This document shows positions 48,808 to 56,246 of a stretch of 64,000 bases of DNA, in pieces (position 1 is the first letter of the stretch; every line of letters begins with the position of its first letter). The stretch covers positions 62,001-126,000 of the forward strand of contig SCVN01000004.1 in NCBI GenBank assembly GCA_004296885.1, in the 5' to 3' direction. This DNA is from Nitrospirota bacterium (GTDB lineage: Bacteria; Nitrospirota; Nitrospiria; Nitrospirales; Nitrospiraceae). The position numbers were made by a program, and so were the translations under genes. The notes below the pieces were generated by a model that searched no databases, had not been told where the DNA came from, and worked only from the letters and a program-made list of their open reading frames with translations.

Positions 48808-49593
48808 ATGGAGCAATCGCTCACCTTCCAGGATCGAGCCGGCCACAAGGTCTCCGCCATCCTGGCCACACCGGCCCAGCCGACCGACCTGATCGTCGTC
48901 CTGCTGCACGGCTTCCTGTCGAACAAGAACAGCACGACGAACAAGACCCTGACCCGCGCCTTTCTGGAACAACACATCGCCACGTTGCGGTTCGACTTTT
49001 TCGGGCAAGGCGAGAGCGAAGGGCCTTTCGAGCGCATCACCATCACGACGGCCCTGGACCAGGCGAAAGCCGCCCTCGACCTGGCATCGGCCAAGGGCTA
49101 CCGCCGAATCGGCCTGATCGGCTCCAGCTTCGGCGGGCTCATCGCCCTCATGGCCGCCGCCGATGAAGCCGGCAAGGGACGCCTGGCCAGCCTCGCCCTC
49201 AAGTGTCCCGTCCCGGATTTCGAAGAGATGCTTCGATTGGAATTCGGGCCGGAGGGCATCGTGGCCTGGAAACGCACGGGGACGATCCCCAACATCACCG
49301 GCGGGAACGAACGCGTCCCGCTCCACTACGCGTTTTACGAAGACTGCGCGCGCTACCGCGGCTATGAGGCCGCCACGTCCGTCACCGTGCCGACCCTGAT
49401 CGTCCAGGGCGATCAGGACGAATACGTCCCCCTCCACCAGAGCCGGCGCCTGCTGGAGGCCCTGCGGCCCCCCAAGCGCCTGGATATCCTTCCCGGCGCG
49501 GACCATGGGTTCTCGAAGGCCGAGGACTTTCGTGCGATGGCCGGCAAGTTGATCGAGTGGACCGCAACGCACCTGTCGGCTCAATCAACCTAG
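48808..49593 (+). CDS. Alpha/beta hydrolase (serine aminopeptidase-like)
   Basis: 261 residues, cytoplasmic. Motifs: LIVVLLHGFLSNKNS (oxyanion), FDFFGQGESEGPF, the nucleophile elbow GSSFGG, the acid in GDQDEYVP and the His in GADHGFSKAEDF. The substrate is probably a small ester. A TACAAT box at 48794-48799 lies so close to ATG 48808 that the message may be leaderless; no ribosome site is visible. A three-span membrane protein gene follows after 9 bases. Confidence 0.88.
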   Translation: MEQSLTFQDRAGHKVSAILATPAQPTDLIVVLLHGFLSNKNSTTNKTLTRAFLEQHIATLRFDFFGQGESEGPFERITITTALDQAKAALDLASAKGYRRIGLIGSSFGGLIALMAAADEAGKGRLASLALKCPVPDFEEMLRLEFGPEGIVAWKRTGTIPNITGGNERVPLHYAFYEDCARYRGYEAATSVTVPTLIVQGDQDEYVPLHQSRRLLEALRPPKRLDILPGADHGFSKAEDFRAMAGKLIEWTATHLSAQST

Positions 49594-49602
49594 GGGGGCG
49601 CG

Positions 49603-50070
49603 ATGCAGGAACTCCATAGCTTGGGCGAGGAACGGCTGGAGGTGTTGAAGATCCTCTACCCCTGGTACAAGGAAGAGGTGTTTCGCCGGCGGGAGCAGAT
49701 GATGCGGCTGACGGCGTTCGCCAGCGCGTTTCTCGTGTTGCTGCTGGTCACGATGCTGGCCGTTCCCTCGGCGGCCCATTCGGGCGTGACCGGCGCACTC
49801 TTCGCCATCACCGGCGTGGCCCTCTTCACCGCCATCTTCGCCTATCTGATCCTGCAACAGCGCGACCGCCACCGGATGGCCAAACAAGCCTTGATCGAGA
49901 TCGAACGGGCGATGGGGCTCTACGAGGAAGGACTCTACGCGACCGGGAAAAGCTTGTATCCGGAAGAGTGGCAAACCGCCTGGCACGCGGACCGCAGCGT
50001 AATCGTCTACCTGACCGTCCTCACGACCCTCACGGTCCTCGTCATCGCCGCCGTGCTCTTACGGCCGTAG
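49603..50070 (+). CDS. Membrane protein with three predicted helices, unknown function
   Basis: 155 residues. Two hydrophobic segments (AFASAFLVLLLVTMLAVPSA and TGALFAITGVALFTAIFAYL) are followed by a cytoplasmic helix (QQRDRHRMAKQALIEIERAM) and a C-terminal segment (VIVYLTVLTTLTVLVIAAVL). GGGGGG lies before ATG 49603. No family was recognised. It is likely co-transcribed with the upstream hydrolase. Confidence 0.75.
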   Translation: MQELHSLGEERLEVLKILYPWYKEEVFRRREQMMRLTAFASAFLVLLLVTMLAVPSAAHSGVTGALFAITGVALFTAIFAYLILQQRDRHRMAKQALIEIERAMGLYEEGLYATGKSLYPEEWQTAWHADRSVIVYLTVLTTLTVLVIAAVLLRP

Positions 50071-50103
50071 CTGCGTTACAATGCACCAAGCCTCGTTCAG
50101 CGG

Positions 50104-50562
50104 CTAATCCCCTGATCCCGCTGCAATCCCCGAGAGTAAGTACTTCATAGCTGTAGCTCCATCAGTTAGGCGCCAACCCTGATACATACGCTCTAACGCA
50201 GATTCTTGCTTGCTCTCCGTAACCCCGACGTTGTCGCAAAGAGACTTGGCACGAGCAAATGTTTCAGGAAATCTATCTTTGTGCTTTTCGAGAAACGCTA
50301 AAGAGGCGAGCATAAATCCTCTTTGAGAACCATCCGTTGACAGGTCCGCGCTTTTAACAATGCGCTCCACCTGATTCTCAATCTGTGTTAGTTCCGATAA
50401 CTGTGTTTGGTATGAAAACACACCGGTAGCCAGTACAGTAACAAGCAGGCCGTATGATACATGAACCGTTTTGGACTTCCAGCCGGGTGCAGCAATGAGA
50501 ATCCCAATGATTGACGCAATCGAACCAACAAGCCCAATTGCAACGATTAGATTTGTGAGCAT
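50104..50562 (-). CDS. Two-span membrane protein with soluble C-terminal domain (AT-rich)
   Basis: 152 residues from ATG 50562 (GGGAG 7 bases upstream). Two helices (LIVAIGLVGSIASIIGILIA and VHVSYGLLVTVLATGVFSYQ) are followed by a helical region (QLSELTQIENQVERIVKSAD, MLASLAFLEKHKDRFPETFA). The AT-richer composition differs from the surrounding genes. The open frame continues upstream through a palindromic element, which is not coding. A sensor or effector role similar to small membrane toxins or immunity proteins is possible but unsupported. Confidence 0.68.
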   Translation of the reverse strand: MLTNLIVAIGLVGSIASIIGILIAAPGWKSKTVHVSYGLLVTVLATGVFSYQTQLSELTQIENQVERIVKSADLSTDGSQRGFMLASLAFLEKHKDRFPETFARAKSLCDNVGVTESKQESALERMYQGWRLTDGATAMKYLLSGIAAGSGD

Positions 50563-50602
50563 GCCGTTCTCCCGATATGATCTAAAGTCGATCCCTACCT
50601 TA

Positions 50603-50790
50603 AGGAAGCTCAAAATGGTTCCCAACGAGGCCGCAGGGAGGCTCGGACCCCGAGGAGGTACATACCAAGCTTCGCTTGAACCGCTCGCTTCGATCATGTG
50701 CGAGCGGATAGTTACTTTACCTCTCGTCTTGCCGTACGTTGAGGGGGACGAGCGACCGAGAACGAAGTTGGGGACCATTTTCAGCATCCT
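50603..50790. repeat. 188-bp palindromic element with terminal inverted repeats (copy B)
   Basis: The left end AGGAAGCTCAAAATGGTT and the inverted right end AGGATGCTGAAAATGGTC match over about 24 bases and are related to copy A at 11777-11901. The shared core reads CGAGGCCGCAGGGA on the left and TACGTTGAGGGGGACGAGCG on the right. Relative to copy A it carries an extra middle of about 65-75 bases, which includes the 40-base module also found at the tRNA-Ala 3' end. The element separates a hybrid kinase gene from a small membrane protein gene. Confidence 0.75.
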
Positions 50791-50802
50791 AGGACGGCCT
50801 GG

Positions 50803-53800
50803 TCAGTCCTGCGGCGTATCCAGCACCGCCCGAATCTTTTTCTGGAGGACCGTGGACTCGAACGGCTTCTGGAGGAACCCTCCCCCCAGGTCTTCGAGCC
50901 CGTGGCGGATGACCACGTCGTCGGTATAGCCGGACATAAACAGGACGTGCGTCTCCGGCCACCGGCGCCTGACCTGCTCCGCAAGTTGGCGCCCGCTCAT
51001 GCCCGGCATGACCACATCGGTCAGCAGCAGATGGATCGGCCCCCGATGGGACTCCGCGCGCCGCAGCGCCTCCTCCCCCCCGGCGGCCGTCAGCACGCAG
51101 TACCCCCAGGTCAACAGCAAATCGTGCACGATGTCCCGCACGACCGGCTCATCTTCCACCAGCAAAATCGTCTCGCCGCCGGCCCCTGATTCGTCCGGCT
51201 GATCGATCTCGCCGCCGGCCTCAGCCGATCCGAAAGTCTGGGGCAGATACACCGTGAAGACTGCGCCTCGCCCCGATGCGCTGTCCACCGTAACGGTCCC
51301 GCCGTGCTGCGCGATAATGCCATAGACCATCGCCAGTCCCAGCCCCGTGCCCTTCAATCGATCCTTCGTCGTGAAGAACGGCTCGAAGATATGGGTTTTG
51401 GTGTCGGCATCCATGCCGCAACCGGTATCGCGGACCGTCAGCTTCACGTAAGGCCCAGGCGCCGGGCCGGCCCGGCCAACGCGGGGCACAATTTCGCCCT
51501 CTACTCGAGCGGTTTCGACCGTCAGCGTGCCGCCTTCTGGCATGGCATCGCGGGCGTTGACCGCCAGATTCATCAGGACTTGCGCAAGCTGGTCCGGATC
51601 GGCCTTCACCAGGCAGGGCCCCGCCTGAAGATCGGTCACAAGCCGCACGTTTTCCCCAATGAGGCGCCGGAGCATCTCGACCATGTCGGTCACAAGCCTG
51701 TTCACATCCAGCACCTTCGGCTGCGTGACCTGCCGCCGGCCGAAGGCCAGGAGCTGGCCCGTCAAATTCGCCGCGTGGCGACCGGCCTTCTTGATTTCTT
51801 CGGCATGCCTGCGCAACTGGTCGCCGGCGGCCAACCGCCGCACCAACAGGTCGCTGTACCCGATGATCACGGTCAACAGATTGTTAAAATCATGCGCGAT
51901 GCCGCCGGCAAGGCGGCCCACCGCCTCCATCTTCGCCGCCTGCCGGAGCTGCTCCTCCAGGTGCTTCCGATCGCGGAGATCCCTGGCAATCGTGGAAAAG
52001 TACGTGATCTCTCCCTCGGGCGTCTTATGGCTGAGAATCACCTGCGACACCGGAATCTCCAGCCCCTCTCTGGTCCGCAGAGCCGTTTCGCCGCTCCACA
52101 CCCCATCGCGCACAGCGGTCGGCAACCCCTCGGCGATCACCAGTCTGGCCGCCCATTCCGGATGAAAGTCGGGAATCCTGGCGCTGGTGATATCCTCGTC
52201 CTCGCCAATCCCCACGAGCCGCCGGCCCGCCCGGTTGACGAACAGGGCCCGGCCGTCCCGATCCGCCGTGCCGACGAAATCGGTCGTCGCCTGCAGGATG
52301 TCCGCAAGCTGTTTCCTCCCCTCTTCCGCGCGCCTGCGCTCGGTTACATCCTGGACCGTGCCCACCATCCGGACAGGCTGCCCCCCTTCATTCCTGGTGA
52401 CTTCGGCCTGTTCATGCACCACTCGCACCGTCCCGTCCGCTAACTGGATGCGGTGGTCAATGCTATAGGGTACGCCGTTGACCAGGGCGGCCTGCACCGA
52501 CCGCTGGACGAATGCACGGTCGTCGGGATGCACGCACTTGAGAAATGCTTCGTAGGTCGCGCCGAATTGCTTCGGCGACAGGCCGAACATGCGGTAAATC
52601 TCGTCCGACCAGCGCAACTCGTCGGTCACGATATCCCAGTCCCAATTGCCGAGACAGGCGATACGTTGCGCCTCGGCCAGACTGGCTTCGCTCCGCTGCA
52701 GCACCTCTTCAAACCGCTTCCGCTCGGTGATGTCCGTGGTGATCCCGCCGATCGTGCAGACCTCCCCTTTCTCGTTGTACAGCGGGAACTTGACGACGAT
52801 GCTGGTATGCGGCCCGTCATCGTGCATCGCCACCTCTTCAAACTCCATCGGCATGCCGAACTGGAGGACCTTCCGGTCGTTGGCGCTGAATGCCGCAGCC
52901 TGTGCTGGCGGAAAGAGTTGCTGGTCCGTTTTGCCGATCACGGCCTCGCGCGTCAGGTGAAAGGCCTGCTCGAAGCGACGATTCGTCAGGAGATAACGCC
53001 CCTCCGTATCTTTGAGGAACACCATGGCCGGACTGTGGTCCAGGAGCGCCTGGAACTTGGCCGCGTTCTCCCGCAGCACGTCTTCCGCCTGCTTGCGTTC
53101 GGTGACATCACGTATCACCGCGCACATCGCCGTCCGACCCTTCCAGGTGAACACACCGCAGGAGATTTCGACGGGGAAGACCGTGCCGTCCCTTTTCCGA
53201 TGCCAGCGAAGCTGCACATGAAGCCCGCCGGTTTCGGCGGCTTGCCGGATTGCCGCAAGGCTTTTGGTCGGCTCGGCGCTGACATCCGGCACCCTGAGAC
53301 GCAAGAACTCGTCCCGGCTGTAGCCGTACATACCGAGGGCCACGTCGTTGGCGTCTAGGAACCGATACGTGTCCACGTCGATCAGCATCACCGCGTCCAT
53401 CGCCCTGGAGAACAACAACCGGTATTTTTCTTCGTTCTCCTGAAGCGCCTCGATGAGACGCAGGCGCCGCAATTCCGTTTCCACACGGGACGCATAGACC
53501 TCCAGCAGCGATTGCGCCTGGGAATCTTCCGTCGTCGGCACATCGTGCATCACCCCGACGAGGCCCATCACCCCGCCCTTCTCGTCGAACAGGGGAAAAC
53601 CCATGTAGCTTTCCAAAGCCGCGTCCGCCAGAAACCGGTCGTCTGGAAATTGCTGCCGGATCCCGCGCGGAAACACCAGCATGCGCCGGCCCGTCACGAT
53701 GTGTTCGCAGGGCGTGCCCGCCAACGCATAGTCGAAATTCTCGCCCAAGCCCCCGTCCATCCACAGGGCCAGTGTGTGCATGTGCCCCGGACGGCTTCCC

Positions 53801-54069
53801 ATCACCTCTGCCACGAACGCACACCGTACGCCGAGCGTCGAAGCCAGGCTCGTCACAAGCGCGCGGAAGAACTCCGCTCCCGTGGCGGCAGACGTACTCG
53901 CCACGATGGTCCGCAGGATGGCCGCCCGGTCGTGAACCTGTTTCAGGGCCTCCGACAACTGGCCGGCTTGCGAAGCCGCTTCCGCCTGCTGCGCCTTCAG
54001 CAAACGCTCCAGCTCGGCCACCCTGGCTTTTAAGCGGGCGAGTTCGGCTCTGTCTTTTTCGTGCCCCAT
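50803..54069 (-). CDS. Soluble multi-PAS hybrid histidine kinase with receiver
   Basis: 1088 residues, no membrane segments. A coiled coil (AELARLKARVAELERLLKAQ) leads to a GAF domain (about 45-210), then four PAS domains (about 215-340, 345-470, 475-600 and 605-730). HisKA has GGIAHDFNNLLTVIIGYSDL, the HATPase has NLAVNARDAM and GTGLGLAMVYGI, and the receiver has LLLTDVVMPGMSG and FMSGYTDDV. The domain organisation at the C-terminus matches the membrane hybrid kinase at 842-4273, suggesting paralogy. It should sense cytoplasmic signals and pass phosphate through an HPt protein not seen here. A 12-base gap separates it from the upstream methyltransferase gene. Confidence 0.9.
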   Translation of the reverse strand: MGHEKDRAELARLKARVAELERLLKAQQAEAASQAGQLSEALKQVHDRAAILRTIVASTSAATGAEFFRALVTSLASTLGVRCAFVAEVMGSRPGHMHTLALWMDGGLGENFDYALAGTPCEHIVTGRRMLVFPRGIRQQFPDDRFLADAALESYMGFPLFDEKGGVMGLVGVMHDVPTTEDSQAQSLLEVYASRVETELRRLRLIEALQENEEKYRLLFSRAMDAVMLIDVDTYRFLDANDVALGMYGYSRDEFLRLRVPDVSAEPTKSLAAIRQAAETGGLHVQLRWHRKRDGTVFPVEISCGVFTWKGRTAMCAVIRDVTERKQAEDVLRENAAKFQALLDHSPAMVFLKDTEGRYLLTNRRFEQAFHLTREAVIGKTDQQLFPPAQAAAFSANDRKVLQFGMPMEFEEVAMHDDGPHTSIVVKFPLYNEKGEVCTIGGITTDITERKRFEEVLQRSEASLAEAQRIACLGNWDWDIVTDELRWSDEIYRMFGLSPKQFGATYEAFLKCVHPDDRAFVQRSVQAALVNGVPYSIDHRIQLADGTVRVVHEQAEVTRNEGGQPVRMVGTVQDVTERRRAEEGRKQLADILQATTDFVGTADRDGRALFVNRAGRRLVGIGEDEDITSARIPDFHPEWAARLVIAEGLPTAVRDGVWSGETALRTREGLEIPVSQVILSHKTPEGEITYFSTIARDLRDRKHLEEQLRQAAKMEAVGRLAGGIAHDFNNLLTVIIGYSDLLVRRLAAGDQLRRHAEEIKKAGRHAANLTGQLLAFGRRQVTQPKVLDVNRLVTDMVEMLRRLIGENVRLVTDLQAGPCLVKADPDQLAQVLMNLAVNARDAMPEGGTLTVETARVEGEIVPRVGRAGPAPGPYVKLTVRDTGCGMDADTKTHIFEPFFTTKDRLKGTGLGLAMVYGIIAQHGGTVTVDSASGRGAVFTVYLPQTFGSAEAGGEIDQPDESGAGGETILLVEDEPVVRDIVHDLLLTWGYCVLTAAGGEEALRRAESHRGPIHLLLTDVVMPGMSGRQLAEQVRRRWPETHVLFMSGYTDDVVIRHGLEDLGGGFLQKPFESTVLQKKIRAVLDTPQD

Positions 54070-54081
54070 ACTTCTCTCGCG

Positions 54082-54741
54082 TCAGTAGAGCCGTCCGCCG
54101 ACGACCCAGTGACGGTCGTCCGGCACGTCGATCAACAGACGGCTGAGGTTCAGCTCGGCGAGCTGCGAGGCCACTTCGTCTTCCGTGAACGAAGCCAGGA
54201 GAGAGTGGTAGAAATCGCGCCGGAGCACCGTCGGCTCATCGGCCGCGTACCGGTCCACGATGGCCTGGGCCTCCTCCTGCGTTTCGGGCCGGAGCAGATC
54301 CATCACCAACACAAACGAGCCGGGTTTCACCAGCCGCTTGAGTTCGTACCAAAAGGTCAAGGGGTTGGGCAGGTGGTGGAGCAGACTGTTGGAGATGGCG
54401 GCGTCCGCCGGCTCATCGAGCCGCAATCCCTGAACCCGATCGCAGCGTAGGGCGATGCGATCGCTCAACCCTGCGGCGAGGACTGCTTCGTTCGCCAGAC
54501 GGATCATGGCCGGCGACGCATCCACTCCGGTCACCCGGCAGCCGGGCAGCGCCCGCACGAACCGGATCGGGATATCGCCGGGGCCGCAGCCCAGGTCCAA
54601 GACATGACCCTCGGTCCATTCCGGATAGTAATTCCGAAACAAGTCCACGAAGCCCCGATTTTCCTCCTCGAAATCCGCCTTGGCATAGGCCAGGCACTGG
54701 ACCTCATCCTCCATCACTTCCGGCTCAAGGGTTCGGTTCAT
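54082..54741 (-). CDS. Class I SAM-dependent methyltransferase
   Basis: 219 residues. The SAM-binding motif I is VLDLGCGPGDIPIRF; motif II-like is RVTGVDASPAMIRLANEAVL, followed by NSLLHHLPNPLTFWYELKRL and SFVLVMDLLRPETQEEAQAI. This is the UbiE/BioC-like methyltransferase type with no hint of substrate. ATG 54741. Ribosome site weak. It precedes the hybrid kinase on the same strand and follows a perfect heptamer array. Confidence 0.85.
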   Translation of the reverse strand: MNRTLEPEVMEDEVQCLAYAKADFEEENRGFVDLFRNYYPEWTEGHVLDLGCGPGDIPIRFVRALPGCRVTGVDASPAMIRLANEAVLAAGLSDRIALRCDRVQGLRLDEPADAAISNSLLHHLPNPLTFWYELKRLVKPGSFVLVMDLLRPETQEEAQAIVDRYAADEPTVLRRDFYHSLLASFTEDEVASQLAELNLSRLLIDVPDDRHWVVGGRLY

Positions 54742-54783
54742 TTACGTTGCTCGTATCTCGTTGTTGGTAGAGAGGTCCTCTTC

Positions 54784-54839
54784 CTTCACGCTTCACGCTT
54801 CACGCTTCACGCTTCACGCTTCACGCTTCACGCTTCACG
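54784..54839. repeat. Eight perfect tandem copies of CTTCACG
   Basis: CTTCACG is repeated eight times without error (54784-54839), followed by a degenerate CTTCTTC. Units are the inverse of the GTGAA(A/C)(G)-type units at 14754 and 24411. The TGA stop of the MOSC gene lies within the array, so copy-number change cannot easily shift the gene, but it could extend the read-through tail. Confidence 0.95.
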
Positions 54840-55317
54840 CTTCTTCCACCGTGACCGCATCCCCGACGCACACCGTCCCTTCGGCCAGGACCCTGGCATA
54901 GAGACGGCTCCACCCTGGATGCAGGTCTTGGGAAATACGGCTGAAGTCTCCGTCGTGAAACAGACAGGTGTTTTGTTTGCAGGGCGCCGTATAGCTCACG
55001 ACCTCCAGCCGGACCTCGTTCCCCACCGCAATCCGACTGCCCGGCGCAATGCCCGCCCAATCCACGCCGGCCAACGTGAGGTTGTCCCCGCTCGATCCCG
55101 GCTTGATGGGATGGCCTTCGGCCTGCAGCGCTTCGATCAACTCCAGCGAAAACAGGCAGACGGCCCGATCCGGCCCTCCGTGAATCAAGGGCGTCTTCTG
55201 CCGGTCGCCCTCCACCCGTTCTTTCGTAATGCGGGCCTGGGGCACCGGCAGCTTGGGCAGCCCTCCGTTGGACACACTGATCTGGTGCAGATACGAACGC
55301 CCTGTCTTGCTCGTCAT
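54835..55317 (-). CDS. MOSC-domain protein
   Basis: 160 residues. The MOSC (molybdenum cofactor sulfurase C-terminal) fold is seen in HQISVSNGGLPKLPVPQARI, GDRQKTPLIHGGPDRAVCLF, GSSGDNLTLAGVDWAGIAPG, and the conserved Cys in TAPCKQN. Such proteins handle sulfur transfer in molybdoenzyme maturation or reduce N-hydroxylated compounds (YiiM-like). The stop codon is supplied by the heptamer array. The gene overlaps prmA by ATGA. Confidence 0.88.
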   Translation of the reverse strand: MTSKTGRSYLHQISVSNGGLPKLPVPQARITKERVEGDRQKTPLIHGGPDRAVCLFSLELIEALQAEGHPIKPGSSGDNLTLAGVDWAGIAPGSRIAVGNEVRLEVVSYTAPCKQNTCLFHDGDFSRISQDLHPGWSRLYARVLAEGTVCVGDAVTVEEA

Positions 55318-56192
55318 GCTCCTCCTTCGCAGGAATCGGGCGCCACGACTTCCAGCGCCAGCCAGCCCTCCGCTTCACGGGATGCGTACGCCATTCCCCC
55401 CGCCGCCCCGAACGCCGCGGCGATCTCGGCCCGATCGTCGGCCAGCAACCCGGACAACAGCAGCCGTGCGCCCCGCTCAAGATACGGGGCCAGAAGACGA
55501 ACCGAGTCCAGGAGCGTCCGTCGGTCCAAATTCGCCAGGACCAGGGTGACGTGTCGGGACTCCTCCCCGGACAGCTCGCTCAACGTGGCGGTACGCAATT
55601 CCAGCTCCGGGCCGAACCCGTTCAGGTCGGCATAGCCTTGGGCGCAGTCGATCGCCACCGGATCGTTGTCGATCCCGATTGCGGACGCGGCGCCGAGGCG
55701 CACGGCCGCCATCGCCAAAATTCCGCTGCCCGTTCCCACGTCCAGCACGCGCTCGCCGCCGCGAATCAGGTCCTCCAGCCATTCCAACAACAGCCGCGTG
55801 GTGGCATGGTGGCCGGTCCCGAAGGCCTGCTTAGGGTCCAGGATCAATTCGATCTCGCCTGGCCGTACCGCCACCGGCTCCCAGCTGGGCCGGATCACGA
55901 TCCGCCGCCCGACCCGGAGCGGCTTGACCGACTTGGCCCACTCCTCGTTCCAATCCCGATCCGGAACCCGCACAAGGGACAGGCGATCGGCCGACAGCCC
56001 CGGTTCGACCTGCCGGAGCAACGCCGTGAGCGCCTCCAGCCTGTCCGGGCTCCAGCAATCCCCCGGCCAGTACAGGTGCAGGACCCCGTTCTCTTCCCAG
56101 GCGCCGGTTACGGCCGGATCGTCCAGCATCCCGAGCAATTCACCCGGATCCAGAGACGATGCAACCCGCACTTCGACCCATTCACGCGCCAT
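55314..56192 (-). CDS. prmA: Ribosomal protein L11 methyltransferase
   Basis: 292 residues. The N-terminal substrate-recognition domain is followed by the SAM domain: ILDPKQAFGTGHHATTRLLL, RVLDVGTGSGILAMAAVRLG, GIDNDPVAIDCAQGYADLNG and the NLDRRTLLDS motif where PrmA usually has NI. It trimethylates L11 lysines in E. coli. ATG 56192 begins the recognisable domain; the open frame extends upstream in the divergent gene's region without homology. It overlaps the MOSC gene by 4 bases (ATGA). The divergent MutS-like gene starts 54 bases away. Confidence 0.88.
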   Translation of the reverse strand: MAREWVEVRVASSLDPGELLGMLDDPAVTGAWEENGVLHLYWPGDCWSPDRLEALTALLRQVEPGLSADRLSLVRVPDRDWNEEWAKSVKPLRVGRRIVIRPSWEPVAVRPGEIELILDPKQAFGTGHHATTRLLLEWLEDLIRGGERVLDVGTGSGILAMAAVRLGAASAIGIDNDPVAIDCAQGYADLNGFGPELELRTATLSELSGEESRHVTLVLANLDRRTLLDSVRLLAPYLERGARLLLSGLLADDRAEIAAAFGAAGGMAYASREAEGWLALEVVAPDSCEGGA

Positions 56193-56246
56193 GACGGCTC
56201 CCGATGCCCGTTGACGGATATCGGCACAAGCAGGTAAGGTCGCGCC

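Noticed and set aside
54784-54839. CRISPR-like array
   Set aside because: Units are only 7 bases with no spacers and no cas genes nearby.
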